Shown: piece after piece, positions 31,744 through 40,503 of the stretch
How the letters are laid out: every line of letters starts with the position of its first letter
Position numbering within the stretch: position 1 is the stretch's first letter
Origin: CAYVSP01 sp964453655
GTDB taxonomy: Bacteria; Patescibacteriota; Saccharimonadia; Saccharimonadales; CAYVSP01
DNA: 44,902 nucleotides
NCBI GenBank assembly: GCA_964453655.1
Contig: CAYVSP010000003.1
Span: forward strand, 1-44,902
Reading direction: 5' to 3'
Notes under the pieces: generated by a model
The model's database searches: none
Told to the model about the DNA's origin: nothing
Seen by the model: the letters and a program-made list of their open reading frames with translations, nothing else
Position numbers and translations under genes: made by a program

Positions 31744-32397
31744 TTATTTACTTAGCTGGCGTCGGCGATTGTACATGTAGTGTGCAGTGCCTGCTGCAGC
31801 TGCAACTGACATTGCTGTTGCAACCACGCCCGAGGGACCAGTATTTGTTAATTTGGTAACTGTTTGAGTAGTAGACGCTGGTGTTGCTGGAGGGGTAGTT
31901 GGTGGGGTAGTAGGAGGAGTTGCCTCACACTTCAAACCATGTCCACCCAGGTAAGCGTTCAATAGACGGCCTGGTTCAAATGGTATTTTGCCATTAGGGC
32001 CGGTTGGATTCAGGCCTAGTGCCAGGTCAACTTGGTAGAAACACTTTGGCACATTGACGGTCATGGTGTGTGTACCAGGCTGAGCGTCTTTCAGTTTAGC
32101 AGCTGCAAACAACTTCTGATCTTCAAGAGGGTAAGGGTTGCCATCTTTATGGGGAACTGTGAAGGCGCTAAGCACGAAGTCTTTACGACAATTTGCATCA
32201 CCTTCTACATTGAAGCTAATGCTAATGGTATCGCCTTTACTATTGGTACCCTTGACGAATCCTTTGCCAAGGCCTTCTTCGGTAAACTTACAAGTTGGTG
32301 TATCGCCAGGGTTAGCGTAGACCTTTGCCGACGCAGTAACACCCGTAGCTACAGCTACACCTAAAACTAAACTTAAAATTATATTTCGTATTTTCAT
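31744..32397 (-). CDS. Secreted LTNTG-anchored surface protein (paralogue 3)
   Basis: 217 residues. Signal peptide (IILSLVLGVAVATGVTASA), the conserved four-Cys domain (GDTPTCKFT, GDANCRKDFV, NPYPLEDQKLF, PKCFYQVDLALG, EPGRLLNAYLGG), a stalk of TPPTTPP-like repeats, and the sorting signal LTNTGPSG with hydrophobic helix and RRRQLSK tail. It is very close in design to the protein at 15740 but about 16 kb away. It has its own strong promoter and a leader with a Shine-Dalgarno-like AGGAGA. Confidence 0.87.
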   Translation of the reverse strand: MKIRNIILSLVLGVAVATGVTASAKVYANPGDTPTCKFTEEGLGKGFVKGTNSKGDTISISFNVEGDANCRKDFVLSAFTVPHKDGNPYPLEDQKLFAAAKLKDAQPGTHTMTVNVPKCFYQVDLALGLNPTGPNGKIPFEPGRLLNAYLGGHGLKCEATPPTTPPTTPPATPASTTQTVTKLTNTGPSGVVATAMSVAAAAGTAHYMYNRRRQLSK

Positions 32398-32441
32398 AAA
32401 CTATCTCCTATCCTTACAGCCAGTCCTTCTAGCTTGAGTAC

Positions 32442-32470
32442 ATATTAGAATAAAACTTAAGAATTGTCAA
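32442..32470 (-). promoter_or_regulatory. Strong promoter of surface protein 3
   Basis: TTGACA (32470-32465), 17 bases, TAATAT (32447-32442): consensus -35 and ideal spacing. Confidence 0.85.
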
Positions 32471-32506
32471 GCTTTTATTTAACTCTTTCCAGCTTAATGC
32501 AAATTA

Positions 32507-32535
32507 AAAACAGGGCTCATAAGAAGCCCTGTTTT
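32507..32535 (-). terminator. Terminator of the KGG mini-protein gene
   Basis: AAAACAGGGCT / AGCCCTGTTTT with a 7-base loop, followed on the minus strand by TTAATTT. Confidence 0.85.
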
Positions 32536-32561
32536 AGGAAGTGTGTGGCTACTGCAGGATG

Positions 32562-32672
32562 TTAATTAGAGCTACGATTACGTCTTGCTTTACCGCTGGC
32601 TCGTCCACCCATACTTGAGATTTCACGCTGCCTGGTCTTATCCATAGCTGCAAATCCGCGCTTTTTAACCAT
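32562..32672 (-). CDS. KGG-motif stress mini-protein
   Basis: 36 residues, too short for most gene finders. AAGGAGG stands before the ATG at 32672. The sequence begins MVKKRGFAAMDKTRQREISS, and the second half is basic and Gly/Arg-rich with MGGRASGKARRN. This resembles one unit of the GsiB/KGG-repeat family (RGFAAMD...REIASKGGKA), whose members are small hydrophilic stress proteins. It is flanked by its own terminator. Confidence 0.8.
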   Translation of the reverse strand: MVKKRGFAAMDKTRQREISSMGGRASGKARRNRSSN

Positions 32673-32748
32673 AAACCCTCCTTATTTAGTTGGCCTTCTA
32701 AGCATAGACATAGATTGAATGGTTCGCTGTTAGATATTTAACTTACAC

Positions 32749-33225
32749 TTATTTGCGCCGCCAAACTTCAAAATTGAAGGTGATACCCCCTTCTGTTTTT
32801 GGCTTACTGCTGGAAATCCGCCGAAACCTTTGCTCGAACTCAGGAAAGAACTTAGTGCAATGAAAATCTTGATTCAATCGTGTCAGATACAATTCATCAG
32901 CCATATCAAATGTGCTTTCAAACAATAAAGCGCCGCCAAGATTCCAAATTTCACCTTGAGTGTTTTTCAGGAAAGAACGAGCGTCGTAAACCGATTCAAA
33001 ACCATCTTTTAATTTTTCAGCCCTATTTCTGATTGCCACGTAATTAATACCTTCGGGCATTGGCTTGCTAAGCTCTTTATAAAGCCCGTAGCCCATTAGT
33101 TTTATACCGTCTTTGATGTTTTGCCGATAATACTTTACATCGGAAGGAATACGACCCTGCCAAGGAATGCCGTGGTCATCAGCAATGCCTCTTTTGCTAT
33201 CAATTGCGGCAATAAATCGTATCAT
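32749..33225 (-). CDS. Dihydrofolate reductase
   Basis: 158 residues. Reduces dihydrofolate to tetrahydrofolate with NADPH. MIRFIAAIDSKRGIAD matches the DHFR start, GIPWQGRIPSD holds the active-site Trp and Asp29, and WNLGGALLFEST is the GG nucleotide loop, followed by the typical DELYLTRL strand. TATAAT (33237-33232) lies exactly 6 nt before the ATG, so the mRNA is probably leaderless. It follows folC by 7 bases on the same strand. Confidence 0.9.
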   Translation of the reverse strand: MIRFIAAIDSKRGIADDHGIPWQGRIPSDVKYYRQNIKDGIKLMGYGLYKELSKPMPEGINYVAIRNRAEKLKDGFESVYDARSFLKNTQGEIWNLGGALLFESTFDMADELYLTRLNQDFHCTKFFPEFEQRFRRISSSKPKTEGGITFNFEVWRRK

Positions 33226-33231
33226 ATCTCT

Positions 33232-33237
33232 ATTATA
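33232..33237 (-). promoter_or_regulatory. -10 box of the dihydrofolate reductase gene, 6 nt before the ATG
   Basis: TATAAT, then AGAGAT, then ATG, overlapping the folC stop region. The gene can therefore be transcribed separately from folC. Confidence 0.5.
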
Positions 33238-34513
33238 TCGTTTCTTTTTTCTTCTTAAAGATAAGTGGACGAATATGGTTCATGAGGTAGAAAGAACCGG
33301 TGATGACCAAGATCGGCTCACTACGCTTTAATAAAGCCTTATATGCCTCAGCTGGGTCGCTCAAAACTTCAACATTGTTGAAGCCTAATTGCCGGCACCG
33401 TTCAACAACCTTGCGAGGATTTATCGACTGCTTTACAAAATCCTGCTGTGACCTAAAAGACGTAATGATAAGATGGTCGGCTAAGCCTACAAGCGCTTTA
33501 AGGCTAGTTCTCAGCCTGAGGTCTGAGCTTTGTATAAGGCTAAATAGCACGGCCACCTTCTGCTCACCAAACATGCTTTGCACGCTAGTACTCAATGCCT
33601 CTAATTTCTGGGCATTGTGAGCACCATCTAAAATAACGGTTTTGCCGGCTCGTTGGATAATCTCCATGCGAGCCGGTATGTAAGTCTTGGTGGTTTTAAG
33701 CAGTGTTTTAGCAGCTAAAACCGGCAATTTGTCTCTTACGGCCAGATATTCGTAGATCCGCGTAGCAAGATACCAATTACGCTGTTGATAGAGCGGTAAG
33801 TGGGCCGGCAACATGTCGGCTGAAGGTAAGCGCACCTCATGCAACTCAGCCTGCTCTTGTCTGCAGACTTCGCGAATAACTTGCATTATCTCAGCTTTTT
33901 GCTGGTAGGTTACTACTGTATTGTATGGCAAAACAATGCCGGCTTTTTGAGCAGTAATTTCGGGTAGAGTTTTACCTAGTACGCTTGTATGATCTAAACC
34001 GATGTCAGTTATTACGCAGACTTTGTCTGCAGACCGCACAACGTTAGTGCCATCCAACAGTCCCCCCATACCAACTTCCATAACAGCGTAATCGACCTTT
34101 TGGTTGGCAAAATACCAATAAGCCAGCGCCACTAATAGCTCGAAATAGGTTGGTTTAATACCGCTGTTATCGACGATATTTATAAATTCTGTCAGAACAC
34201 TAACGTAGTCTTGCTCCGGCAGTGGTAAGAGATTAATTTGTAGCCGTTCATTTACTTCATCGATGTGCGGCGAAACAGAAAGCCCTGTTTTTTTACCAGC
34301 CGCCGTAAGTAAAGCGGCTATATAATAGCTAGTAGAAGTTTTACCAGAAGTCCCAGCGACATGAATTACCTTCAATTTATTCTGGGGATTGCCCAGGAAG
34401 TCCATAAGTTCGGCCATACGTTCAAGCGTATAAGGCGCACTCATCGACCGGGACCGCGGCACATAGCCCTCCAAGACTTTGTGCGCTTCAGCAAAACTCG
34501 ATATCTTAGTCAT
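33233..34513 (-). CDS. folC: Folylpolyglutamate synthase / dihydrofolate synthase
   Basis: 426 residues from ATG 34513; a longer frame from 34555 lacks support, and TACAAT lies 10 nt upstream of the chosen ATG. Mur-ligase-like ATP loop HVAGTSGKTSTSYYIA, then SVSPHIDEVNERLQIN, DYAVMEVGMGGLLDGTNV, ITDIGLDHTSVLG and ILDGAHNAQKLEAL. It adds glutamates to folates. Head-to-tail with dihydrofolate reductase. Confidence 0.94.
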   Translation of the reverse strand: MTKISSFAEAHKVLEGYVPRSRSMSAPYTLERMAELMDFLGNPQNKLKVIHVAGTSGKTSTSYYIAALLTAAGKKTGLSVSPHIDEVNERLQINLLPLPEQDYVSVLTEFINIVDNSGIKPTYFELLVALAYWYFANQKVDYAVMEVGMGGLLDGTNVVRSADKVCVITDIGLDHTSVLGKTLPEITAQKAGIVLPYNTVVTYQQKAEIMQVIREVCRQEQAELHEVRLPSADMLPAHLPLYQQRNWYLATRIYEYLAVRDKLPVLAAKTLLKTTKTYIPARMEIIQRAGKTVILDGAHNAQKLEALSTSVQSMFGEQKVAVLFSLIQSSDLRLRTSLKALVGLADHLIITSFRSQQDFVKQSINPRKVVERCRQLGFNNVEVLSDPAEAYKALLKRSEPILVITGSFYLMNHIRPLIFKKKKETI

Positions 34514-34571
34514 ATACGCGCGTATTGTACTCCTAACGCACCGATGATGGTACACTGTAAAAGCCTTCTAG

Positions 34572-34648
34572 GCACCCGTAGCTCAGCTGGATAGAGCGCA
34601 TGGCTTCGAACCATGAGGTCGGGAGTTCGAGTCTCTCCGGGTGTACCA
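34572..34648 (+). tRNA. tRNA-Arg (anticodon UCG)
   Basis: Acceptor GCACCCG/CGGGTGT, anticodon arm CATGG-CTTCGAA-CCATG, T-arm GGGAG-TTCGAGT-CTCTC, encoded CCA. The downstream sequence shows no repeat of its 3' end, unlike tRNA-Lys. Confidence 0.96.
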
Positions 34649-34692
34649 TTTAGTTTATGACTTTAGCTCCCTTATCAAGGTAATTTTTCTGT

Positions 34693-34698
34693 TAAAAT
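34693..34698 (+). promoter_or_regulatory. -10 box, exactly 6 nt before ATG 34705
   Basis: TAAAAT, then TTAGAC, then ATG: a leaderless-type start. Confidence 0.45.
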
Positions 34699-34704
34699 TT
34701 AGAC

Positions 34705-35253
34705 ATGAGTGAAGCGCTAAGCCACGATTTACAGGCTCAGCTGCAGAACCCCCGTCCCCAATCATGGGATGATATAGTTAAGGCATGGCAAAAAGACGAA
34801 GAAAAACCTAACTCAAAAAGTGTTTTTATGCAGAGTGTCCAGCAGGATTGGCTGGATTGGAGAAACGAAATTATTGTTCCGTTGCATCTTGATCAACTTG
34901 AATGGACCGCTTTTACCATTAAGGAGCCAGCTAGGACCGTTCCTCGTTTTCGTGGTGGTCCATTTGAGCCATGGCAAAGATTGTATTATGGCGATAAGCA
35001 GACACCAACGTTTGAAGAGATTGCAGCAAATCCTGTTACAGATGTTCAAACCCGAGATAAGTTTGTGGACATATTAAGCTCGCCAGAACCCATAATTCTA
35101 GTAGGGATTATAAAAGATAACGAGGTTTATGTTGTTGAAGGCATGCATCGTTGTGTCGCTATTGCGCTGGCGGCTAGTAGAGGACAAGTGATCGCTAACT
35201 CTGTACAAATTTCACTTGCGGTCAGTGATTTAGACGTGTTTCCGACAATTTAG
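34705..35253 (+). CDS. Hypothetical protein, weak ParB-like motif
   Basis: 182 residues. The C-terminal part ILVGIIKDNEVYVVEGMHRCVAIALAASRG has the layout of ParB/sulfiredoxin-like domains (strand, then G-x-H-R, then helix). The N-terminal part is Trp-rich and not recognised (QQDWLDWRNEI). No partner parA is near, so chromosome partition is unlikely. Function unknown. Confidence 0.7.
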   Translation: MSEALSHDLQAQLQNPRPQSWDDIVKAWQKDEEKPNSKSVFMQSVQQDWLDWRNEIIVPLHLDQLEWTAFTIKEPARTVPRFRGGPFEPWQRLYYGDKQTPTFEEIAANPVTDVQTRDKFVDILSSPEPIILVGIIKDNEVYVVEGMHRCVAIALAASRGQVIANSVQISLAVSDLDVFPTI

Positions 35254-35327
35254 CACCCGTTAATCTGTTTCTGAATCTATTCCTTACGGTTCATGCTACT
35301 ATATAGCTATAAACATTAGGAGACGTT

Positions 35328-35564
35328 ATGGACATATTTGGAATGACAATAATCGGTTTTACAATTAGTACTATTTGGGCAGTAATGATATTGCTCATAT
35401 GGATTGCTTTAGCTTTCTGGCCAGCCCGCGTAGCAGGACGCAAGGGTCACAGTTTTTGGGGTTATTTTCTCTTTAGCCTAGTTTTCTTCTTTGCTGCACT
35501 TATCGTGGCTTACATGGTACCGGATAGAAGCAGCCAGTCCCAACAGCCAGCCAGCGCTGAATAG
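35328..35564 (+). CDS. Small two-helix membrane protein
   Basis: 78 residues. Two hydrophobic helices (FTISTIWAVMILLIWIALAFW and FLFSLVFFFAALIVAYMV) joined by a loop with RVAGRKGHSFWGY, a short motif seen in small uncharacterised bacterial membrane proteins. A polar Ser/Gln tail ends the protein. TAGGAGACG precedes the ATG. Confidence 0.75.
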   Translation: MDIFGMTIIGFTISTIWAVMILLIWIALAFWPARVAGRKGHSFWGYFLFSLVFFFAALIVAYMVPDRSSQSQQPASAE

Positions 35565-35569
35565 ATAGA

Positions 35570-35884
35570 CTACTTATGTTCGTCGTCTTTTGAACCCCGC
35601 CTTTGCTCGTATTTATAGGCACGGCGTTTCATGGTGTAGCTGATAAAAGTTGTGATAATCCCGACGCCGATGAAAATATAAAAAGTCGTGAAGACTTTGC
35701 CGAAGTCAGTATGAGGGGTAAAGTCACCATAACCAACTGTCGCCAAGGTTATAACGCTAAAGTAATAAGAGTTCAGCCAGGAGAACTTTTCTACCAAGTG
35801 GTAGACTATGGTGCCCATGGTCAGAGCAACAAAGACAGCCAACAGTAGAAGGCGATAGATATGTTTATTAAAAGTTTCTGGCAT
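35570..35884 (-). CDS. Two-TM potassium channel pore protein
   Basis: 104 residues: helix 1 (LLLLAVFVALTMGTIVYHL), pore loop with the selectivity filter TVGYGD at residues 49-54, helix 2 (FTTFYIFIGVGIITTFISY) and a charged tail. It lacks the RCK or voltage-sensor domains of larger channels and would act as a tetramer. TATAAT (35896-35891) lies exactly 6 nt before the ATG, a leaderless-type start. Convergent with the small membrane protein upstream. Confidence 0.93.
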   Translation of the reverse strand: MPETFNKHIYRLLLLAVFVALTMGTIVYHLVEKFSWLNSYYFSVITLATVGYGDFTPHTDFGKVFTTFYIFIGVGIITTFISYTMKRRAYKYEQRRGSKDDEHK

Positions 35885-35984
35885 GGTGCAATTATAGCAG
35901 CGAAAGGTTCATGTCAATTTTAAAGTACATTTAAGTAAAGCCCACCCTGTACTTTAACAATGATTTATCTACGGTTTGCCTTAT

Positions 35985-36395
35985 TTAGGTATTGACTGAT
36001 AGCTCACCACCGTGAACGGTCAGCGCATAAATGACCAAGACATCCACAACCATGAGAATGATTGACCACAAAGGATAGGCACTTAGGAAAGTAAATTGTG
36101 CTACCAGGTTCAAGCTCGCCAGTCCGATAGCGACAATACGGGCCCACATGCGCCCACTAAACAAACTTGTGCCGGCCATTAATATGACAACGCCGAATAA
36201 CAGGTGTACCCAGCCCCATTGAGTGAAATCAAGCATCAACAGTCTTCCCTGTTGTGCTACATAGAACTGATCGTTGAGCAAAGCTGTCAAACCGACAACC
36301 ATTTGAAAAACACCCAGTACGATCATCATGAAACTTGCAAAGTATGCCCATCCTACCCACCCGGAAACGTTGTTGTTAGCAGAATTAGCTGCCAT
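35985..36395 (-). CDS. DUF7144-like four-helix membrane protein (copy A)
   Basis: 136 residues, four hydrophobic helices. Opens with VSGWVGWAYFASFMMIVLGV and has WGWVHLLFGVVILMAGTSLF and MWARIVAIGLA, the pattern of the DUF7144 family of unknown function. It is clearly paralogous to the next gene (GWVGWVYFAG..., WGWISLIVG..., TWARIVALLL..., ending ALTVHGGE/ALTAHGGE). Preceded by AGGAGAAA. Confidence 0.85.
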   Translation of the reverse strand: MAANSANNNVSGWVGWAYFASFMMIVLGVFQMVVGLTALLNDQFYVAQQGRLLMLDFTQWGWVHLLFGVVILMAGTSLFSGRMWARIVAIGLASLNLVAQFTFLSAYPLWSIILMVVDVLVIYALTVHGGELSVNT

Positions 36396-36448
36396 ATGGT
36401 TTCTCCTTTATCTCTAACATTTAGTAATTCTTATTGATTTGGGTTGAA

Positions 36449-36844
36449 CTATTCAGCCCCTGCTTCACCACCGTGCGCTGTCAACGCATATATGATGAGT
36501 CCATCTATGATTAGTGCTGTTGTCGACCACAGCGGATATGCCGTGATAAACGCAATATTGTGCAACATAGATAGGACTACGAGGAGCAGTGCTACTATAC
36601 GAGCCCATGTAGAACCCGCCCATAAACCAAGACCAGTCAGTATTAACAATAAGCCTACGATAAGGCTAATCCAGCCCCACGCTGTGTAATTAAGCGCGAT
36701 GAGGTGAGTCTCCGTTACAACATAGAAACTCTTACGAAAAATACCAACGAGCCCGTTTATGACTTCCAGGCCACCGACAACTAAAAGCATTGTCCCTGCA
36801 AAATAAACCCATCCTACCCACCCTGTTGGATTTTTTTTAGCCAT
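36449..36844 (-). CDS. DUF7144-like four-helix membrane protein (copy B)
   Basis: 131 residues, paralogue of copy A 54 bases downstream; GTGWVGWVYFAG-type start (here PTGWVGWVYFAG), TAWGWISLIVGLLLIL, STWARIVALLL, and C-terminal ALTAHGGE. AGGAGAAA precedes the ATG. The pair with the HdeD-like gene upstream suggests a stress-related membrane cluster. Confidence 0.85.
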   Translation of the reverse strand: MAKKNPTGWVGWVYFAGTMLLVVGGLEVINGLVGIFRKSFYVVTETHLIALNYTAWGWISLIVGLLLILTGLGLWAGSTWARIVALLLVVLSMLHNIAFITAYPLWSTTALIIDGLIIYALTAHGGEAGAE

Positions 36845-36898
36845 AATTTTCTCCTTTACTTAATAGTTTGGTTTTGTCTTTTTTAGAAAATCTTTGTG

Positions 36899-37453
36899 TT
36901 AAGGTAGCTCTTTGGTCATACGGTGCACGTCAATAGACATGGCAATCAAAAGTGGACCAGTCACTAACGCGTAAAGACCCAGGATCCAAACAAAAGCGAC
37001 GCCTGAAGCAGCTGGTTGGAAGAGCATCAATATGCCCGCCAAAACAGCAGCTACACCGATGATGACGGCCATTGTTTTTGCTGTGGCAATGTCATCTGAT
37101 GTCAAGGTTGCCACTACTTCGACTACGCCGCCGATAATCAGCAGGAAGCCGATGAGCAAAATTAGGGTTGCGAATGATACTCCAGGATGCCTAAGTAGGT
37201 ACACGCCAACACCAAGTTCAAACAATCCGATTAGGACTGTTAAGAACCCCAGCTGGTGATGACCGATTCGGCCAATACCGCTAACGATGCGTATGACACC
37301 TTCAACCAAAACCCAGGCGCTAAACAAGTAGAGCAAGGTTAGGAGGGTGATGCCTGGCCAGAAAACGGCTGCAATACCAAAAGTAACCGCAAGGATGCCT
37401 CGTAGCGTCAAAGCCCACCAGTAAGTCTGTAAGTCGTTTGTATCAGCATTCAT
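36899..37453 (-). CDS. HdeD/DUF308-family membrane protein
   Basis: 184 residues, six hydrophobic helices in three similar hairpins with the HdeD-like wording: LRGILAVTFGIAAVFWPGITLLTLLYLF, then VLIGLFELGVGVYLLRHPGVS, then VIIGVAAVLAGILMLFQPAASG. Relatives are linked to acid or general stress in other bacteria; the biochemical activity is unknown. AAGGAGAATG precedes the ATG. It sits upstream of the two DUF7144-like genes. Confidence 0.88.
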   Translation of the reverse strand: MNADTNDLQTYWWALTLRGILAVTFGIAAVFWPGITLLTLLYLFSAWVLVEGVIRIVSGIGRIGHHQLGFLTVLIGLFELGVGVYLLRHPGVSFATLILLIGFLLIIGGVVEVVATLTSDDIATAKTMAVIIGVAAVLAGILMLFQPAASGVAFVWILGLYALVTGPLLIAMSIDVHRMTKELP

Positions 37454-37493
37454 ACTACATTCTCCTTATTAGATTTATATATCCACCCAGCTT

Positions 37494-38711
37494 CTACATC
37501 ATAGGCACACTCCTTGATCTGTTTGCAAACAGATTGATTAGTTCGACGCTCAGAACCATGAACAAAATCGTACGAACAATTCCTTGCCAGTCGGCGTTCA
37601 ACACAAAAGCAGCTAAGGCCAGCTCAAGCAGTACAACAATGCCCATAATAGCTACTTCGTATTGCCGCGCCTTAATACGCACATTTCGCATCCATAGCCA
37701 TAGTTTTGATTTGCGTAGCACAGCAAGTTGTTTAGTGAGCGTTTTGCTGCGTTTAGTGAATTTATGCTGCGTAAAGAACGTAATTAAGAATATTACTACT
37801 GAAAAAAGTGCGACTAAGGTTGTGCTTCGCCGAAAACTGCTAAGCAGCGTGTCATATACAACTCCTGCCGCCGGCCGGTAAGCAACATCCTGAAGATGGT
37901 TAAGTATTGCCGGGCGGAGCGCCTTAACCCCAATAAGTTGCAGTAACGTTATTACCAAAACCACTAAACTTATTCGCACTATCAGCCTGCGTCGAAAATG
38001 GCTGAAAATAATCGCTCCCAGTAAGCAAACTAGTGCAAACAACCCAATAGTTCCATTCAAAAAGTCAATATTTCGAATATAGGTCTTGAGTTTATCCAGT
38101 GAAGTCTTTAAATCTACGCCGAGATTTGCGTTTTTATCTTCGACTGAAATGGGTGAATTGCTTATCTGGTCATTGCCGGTGCGGCTAAGTAATGAATTTA
38201 TGCTGTTTTTGATTGCAGTCAAATCAAGATTGAAATTAGCCCTGGCTTGATGTGGCGGTGCTGGATCATTACGGGCACTGGCCATAAGCCGTGAATGGGC
38301 CGCGCGATTGGCGGCCTCCCAAGCACTGGTGAATTTATCACTTTGGATAATCTGCTTCGTTCGCGTAGTCACTCTTGTTTGTAATTCATCAGCTATAGTT
38401 GGTGCTATAAAGCTTGCCCTGTCCGGCAAGGCTTGTCCGATTTTTTCTTCGACGTTCAAATTTGTGAATAATGAATCAACAGTGTAAGTGCTCAGAGCGC
38501 TGGCCACCGTATCGTTTTTCGGTAATGGGCCGACGACTTTAACCCAGTTTTCAGTGGTTAAGATTTGGCGCTCAGTCCAGTGAATGATAGTAAAGGCAGT
38601 GAGCGCGGTTATGCCTATAAAAACCAGCAAGAATACAACCAACCCCCGCCACCCTATATGAAACTTGTGCCTTGGCTTGACGGGTTTCGCAACCATCCCA
38701 GCGGCTCCCAA
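37494..38711 (-). CDS. Large membrane protein of unknown function
   Basis: 405 residues. One helix near the N-terminus (GLVVFLLVFIGITALTAFTII), a long external region of about 170 residues (VKVVGPLPKNDTVASALSTYTVDSLF onward, in the style of actinobacterial cell-envelope proteins), then several C-terminal helices. The frame opens with TTG at 38711. ATG at 38696 with GGGAG upstream is an alternative start. It is upstream of the HdeD-like gene. Confidence 0.75.
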   Translation of the reverse strand: MGAAGMVAKPVKPRHKFHIGWRGLVVFLLVFIGITALTAFTIIHWTERQILTTENWVKVVGPLPKNDTVASALSTYTVDSLFTNLNVEEKIGQALPDRASFIAPTIADELQTRVTTRTKQIIQSDKFTSAWEAANRAAHSRLMASARNDPAPPHQARANFNLDLTAIKNSINSLLSRTGNDQISNSPISVEDKNANLGVDLKTSLDKLKTYIRNIDFLNGTIGLFALVCLLGAIIFSHFRRRLIVRISLVVLVITLLQLIGVKALRPAILNHLQDVAYRPAAGVVYDTLLSSFRRSTTLVALFSVVIFLITFFTQHKFTKRSKTLTKQLAVLRKSKLWLWMRNVRIKARQYEVAIMGIVVLLELALAAFVLNADWQGIVRTILFMVLSVELINLFANRSRSVPMM

Positions 38712-38809
38712 TATTATTCCTACCTATAGTAATATCACTTTTTGCAATGTTTTCAAATGGTTTTATGTTATTTATAAGCCTGCTGACTTATTTAATAAAA
38801 ATCCACCTA

Positions 38810-39364
38810 TCATACTTTTATAAACATAAGTATCTCTTGGATCACTTCTTCATAATAGTGATCGGTGGTATTTATGATTTTATACGGAAGTACTGATTGT
38901 TCTAGTAACTTCAATTGATTTTGTTGTTGATTGATATAATATTGGGCAATTTCCTTTGATGATTTACCCCTTGATTTAAAATAATCCGATCCTCTATTCG
39001 CTGTAGCTTTTGAAATTCTATCCTCAATTGCAGCTTCATCTACTTTGAGAAAAATTGTTAATGGTGAATATTCTGCAAGTACGTCTTCTATTTCTGCATA
39101 ATCCTTAACGCTGCATTTTGCCCTGAACGCTTGAGTTAGATAAAGCCTGTCAAAAATTAATAAGTCAGGTTGCTTGGAGACTTGTTGATTGATAAGAGAC
39201 TTGAAAAACTCCTCGTGCTTATTAGACGTTTCTTTCATGATTGGTATGTGTGTTTCAGACTCCCCAACAACTACGACTTTTAGCGCAGCTAAAGATTTTT
39301 GCAGACCGGAGATAACCGTTGACTTGCCGCTTGTAGCTATACCCTCAAGTATAAGAATCTTCAT
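38810..39364 (-). CDS. Deoxynucleoside/thymidylate-kinase-like P-loop protein
   Basis: 184 residues from ATG 39364, chosen because TACTAT lies 7 nt upstream; a longer frame exists. P-loop EGIATSGKST at the N-terminus, LLIFDRLYLTQAF (the DR-type substrate motif), and ATANRGSDYFKSRG (a lid-like Arg-rich segment). The general fold is clear. The substrate (dTMP, a deoxynucleoside or something else) is not. Confidence 0.75.
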   Translation of the reverse strand: MKILILEGIATSGKSTVISGLQKSLAALKVVVVGESETHIPIMKETSNKHEEFFKSLINQQVSKQPDLLIFDRLYLTQAFRAKCSVKDYAEIEDVLAEYSPLTIFLKVDEAAIEDRISKATANRGSDYFKSRGKSSKEIAQYYINQQQNQLKLLEQSVLPYKIINTTDHYYEEVIQEILMFIKV

Positions 39365-39443
39365 CTCTGTAATAGTATCATGCAGCAATATGAACGGCTC
39401 TAACCTGGTTCAGAGTGCAGTACTAATATACAGTTATTTACAA

Positions 39444-40427
39444 TTATAAAAGCGGAGCGGCTGCTTTGTTAATTAAGTTGGTTGCCTCAGGTTTTGTCAG
39501 CGTTTCATTTACATCGAACATGCCTGAAATACAGTCATGTACTTCCCCTGACCGCTCTTGCATAACTACGACTGGCGTTAATTCAATCTTTCCAGCAATC
39601 ATTAAGCTTCGAAGCAGTGTAATTAGGGCATAATCTAACGCTGCTTCTCTGCGAAGAACTTCTTCATAGACCTGAAGGTTAAGGTTCCAGTATCCCGGTT
39701 CATGTCTACGTTGCTGCATTGTATACCACCGCTGTTGGCGTAGTATCATATCTCCAAACAAAGGCACCATAAAAGCACGACCTCCGGGGTTTGTAACTCG
39801 TAGCATTTCGGCAACTCCATCAAGGCGACCCAGCAGCGTTTCAACGTGGACTGACGTGCTGAACATGGAAACGGCTCTATCAAACCCACCATTCCTAAAA
39901 GGCAAACTAAGTGCGTCCCCTTTTATCTGATCCCGTACTCCATCAGCACTACTCCGTAGAGCTTTAAGAGAAAAATCTATCTCGGTCACTCGAGAATTTT
40001 CTATTTGCATAACATCGTCCCCGAAGGCACCAGCCCCGCTGCCAATGTCAAGAATTGATTTATTCCTGAACTCATTAGACAGCAGTTCCTTGTGCTGAGA
40101 ATCAGAAGGATCAAGACCAAGAAAAGCGCCTAAGCTTCCAAGATTACGCCTATCACTAAAGTTCTCGTCACCATCCCGTCTACTGTCAGCCGCTTCAACA
40201 AGATGACTAATCGTTGTAGTAATTGGTACTTCTTTATACCGAGTGACTTCAGTATTGTTTATTCCAAGCTCAACTGTCCCAAGAATATTAAAACCAGTCC
40301 ATCTTTGAGTTCTTTCAATACTTGCCCAGACATTTTCTGGAGCGTTAACTTGACCTTCTGGATTAGCGGCCGGGGACAAGCCGTCCTGGAAGAAAATAGG
40401 ATTAGATGTCAGGCCATCATTCGACAT
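39444..40427 (-). CDS. Class I SAM-dependent methyltransferase
   Basis: 327 residues from ATG 40427, with TAGAAT 8 nt upstream. SAM-binding ILDIGSGAGAFGDDV, VTEIDFSLKAL, GDALSLPFRNGGFDRAVSMF, and a VTNPGGRAFMVPL strand after it. About 100 N-terminal residues are unrelated to the core and may recognise the substrate. Substrate unknown. Confidence 0.85.
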   Translation of the reverse strand: MSNDGLTSNPIFFQDGLSPAANPEGQVNAPENVWASIERTQRWTGFNILGTVELGINNTEVTRYKEVPITTTISHLVEAADSRRDGDENFSDRRNLGSLGAFLGLDPSDSQHKELLSNEFRNKSILDIGSGAGAFGDDVMQIENSRVTEIDFSLKALRSSADGVRDQIKGDALSLPFRNGGFDRAVSMFSTSVHVETLLGRLDGVAEMLRVTNPGGRAFMVPLFGDMILRQQRWYTMQQRRHEPGYWNLNLQVYEEVLRREAALDYALITLLRSLMIAGKIELTPVVVMQERSGEVHDCISGMFDVNETLTKPEATNLINKAAAPLL

Positions 40428-40503
40428 AAGGCAATATTCTAACATGTTTTATTAAAATTACAATGTACGTATCCTGCTTATCCAGCTTCCTATTTAAGAT
40501 AAA

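Noticed and set aside
34705..35253. Chromosome-partition ParB
   Set aside because: Only a short motif fits, the helix-turn-helix is missing, and there is no parA neighbour. Kept as hypothetical.
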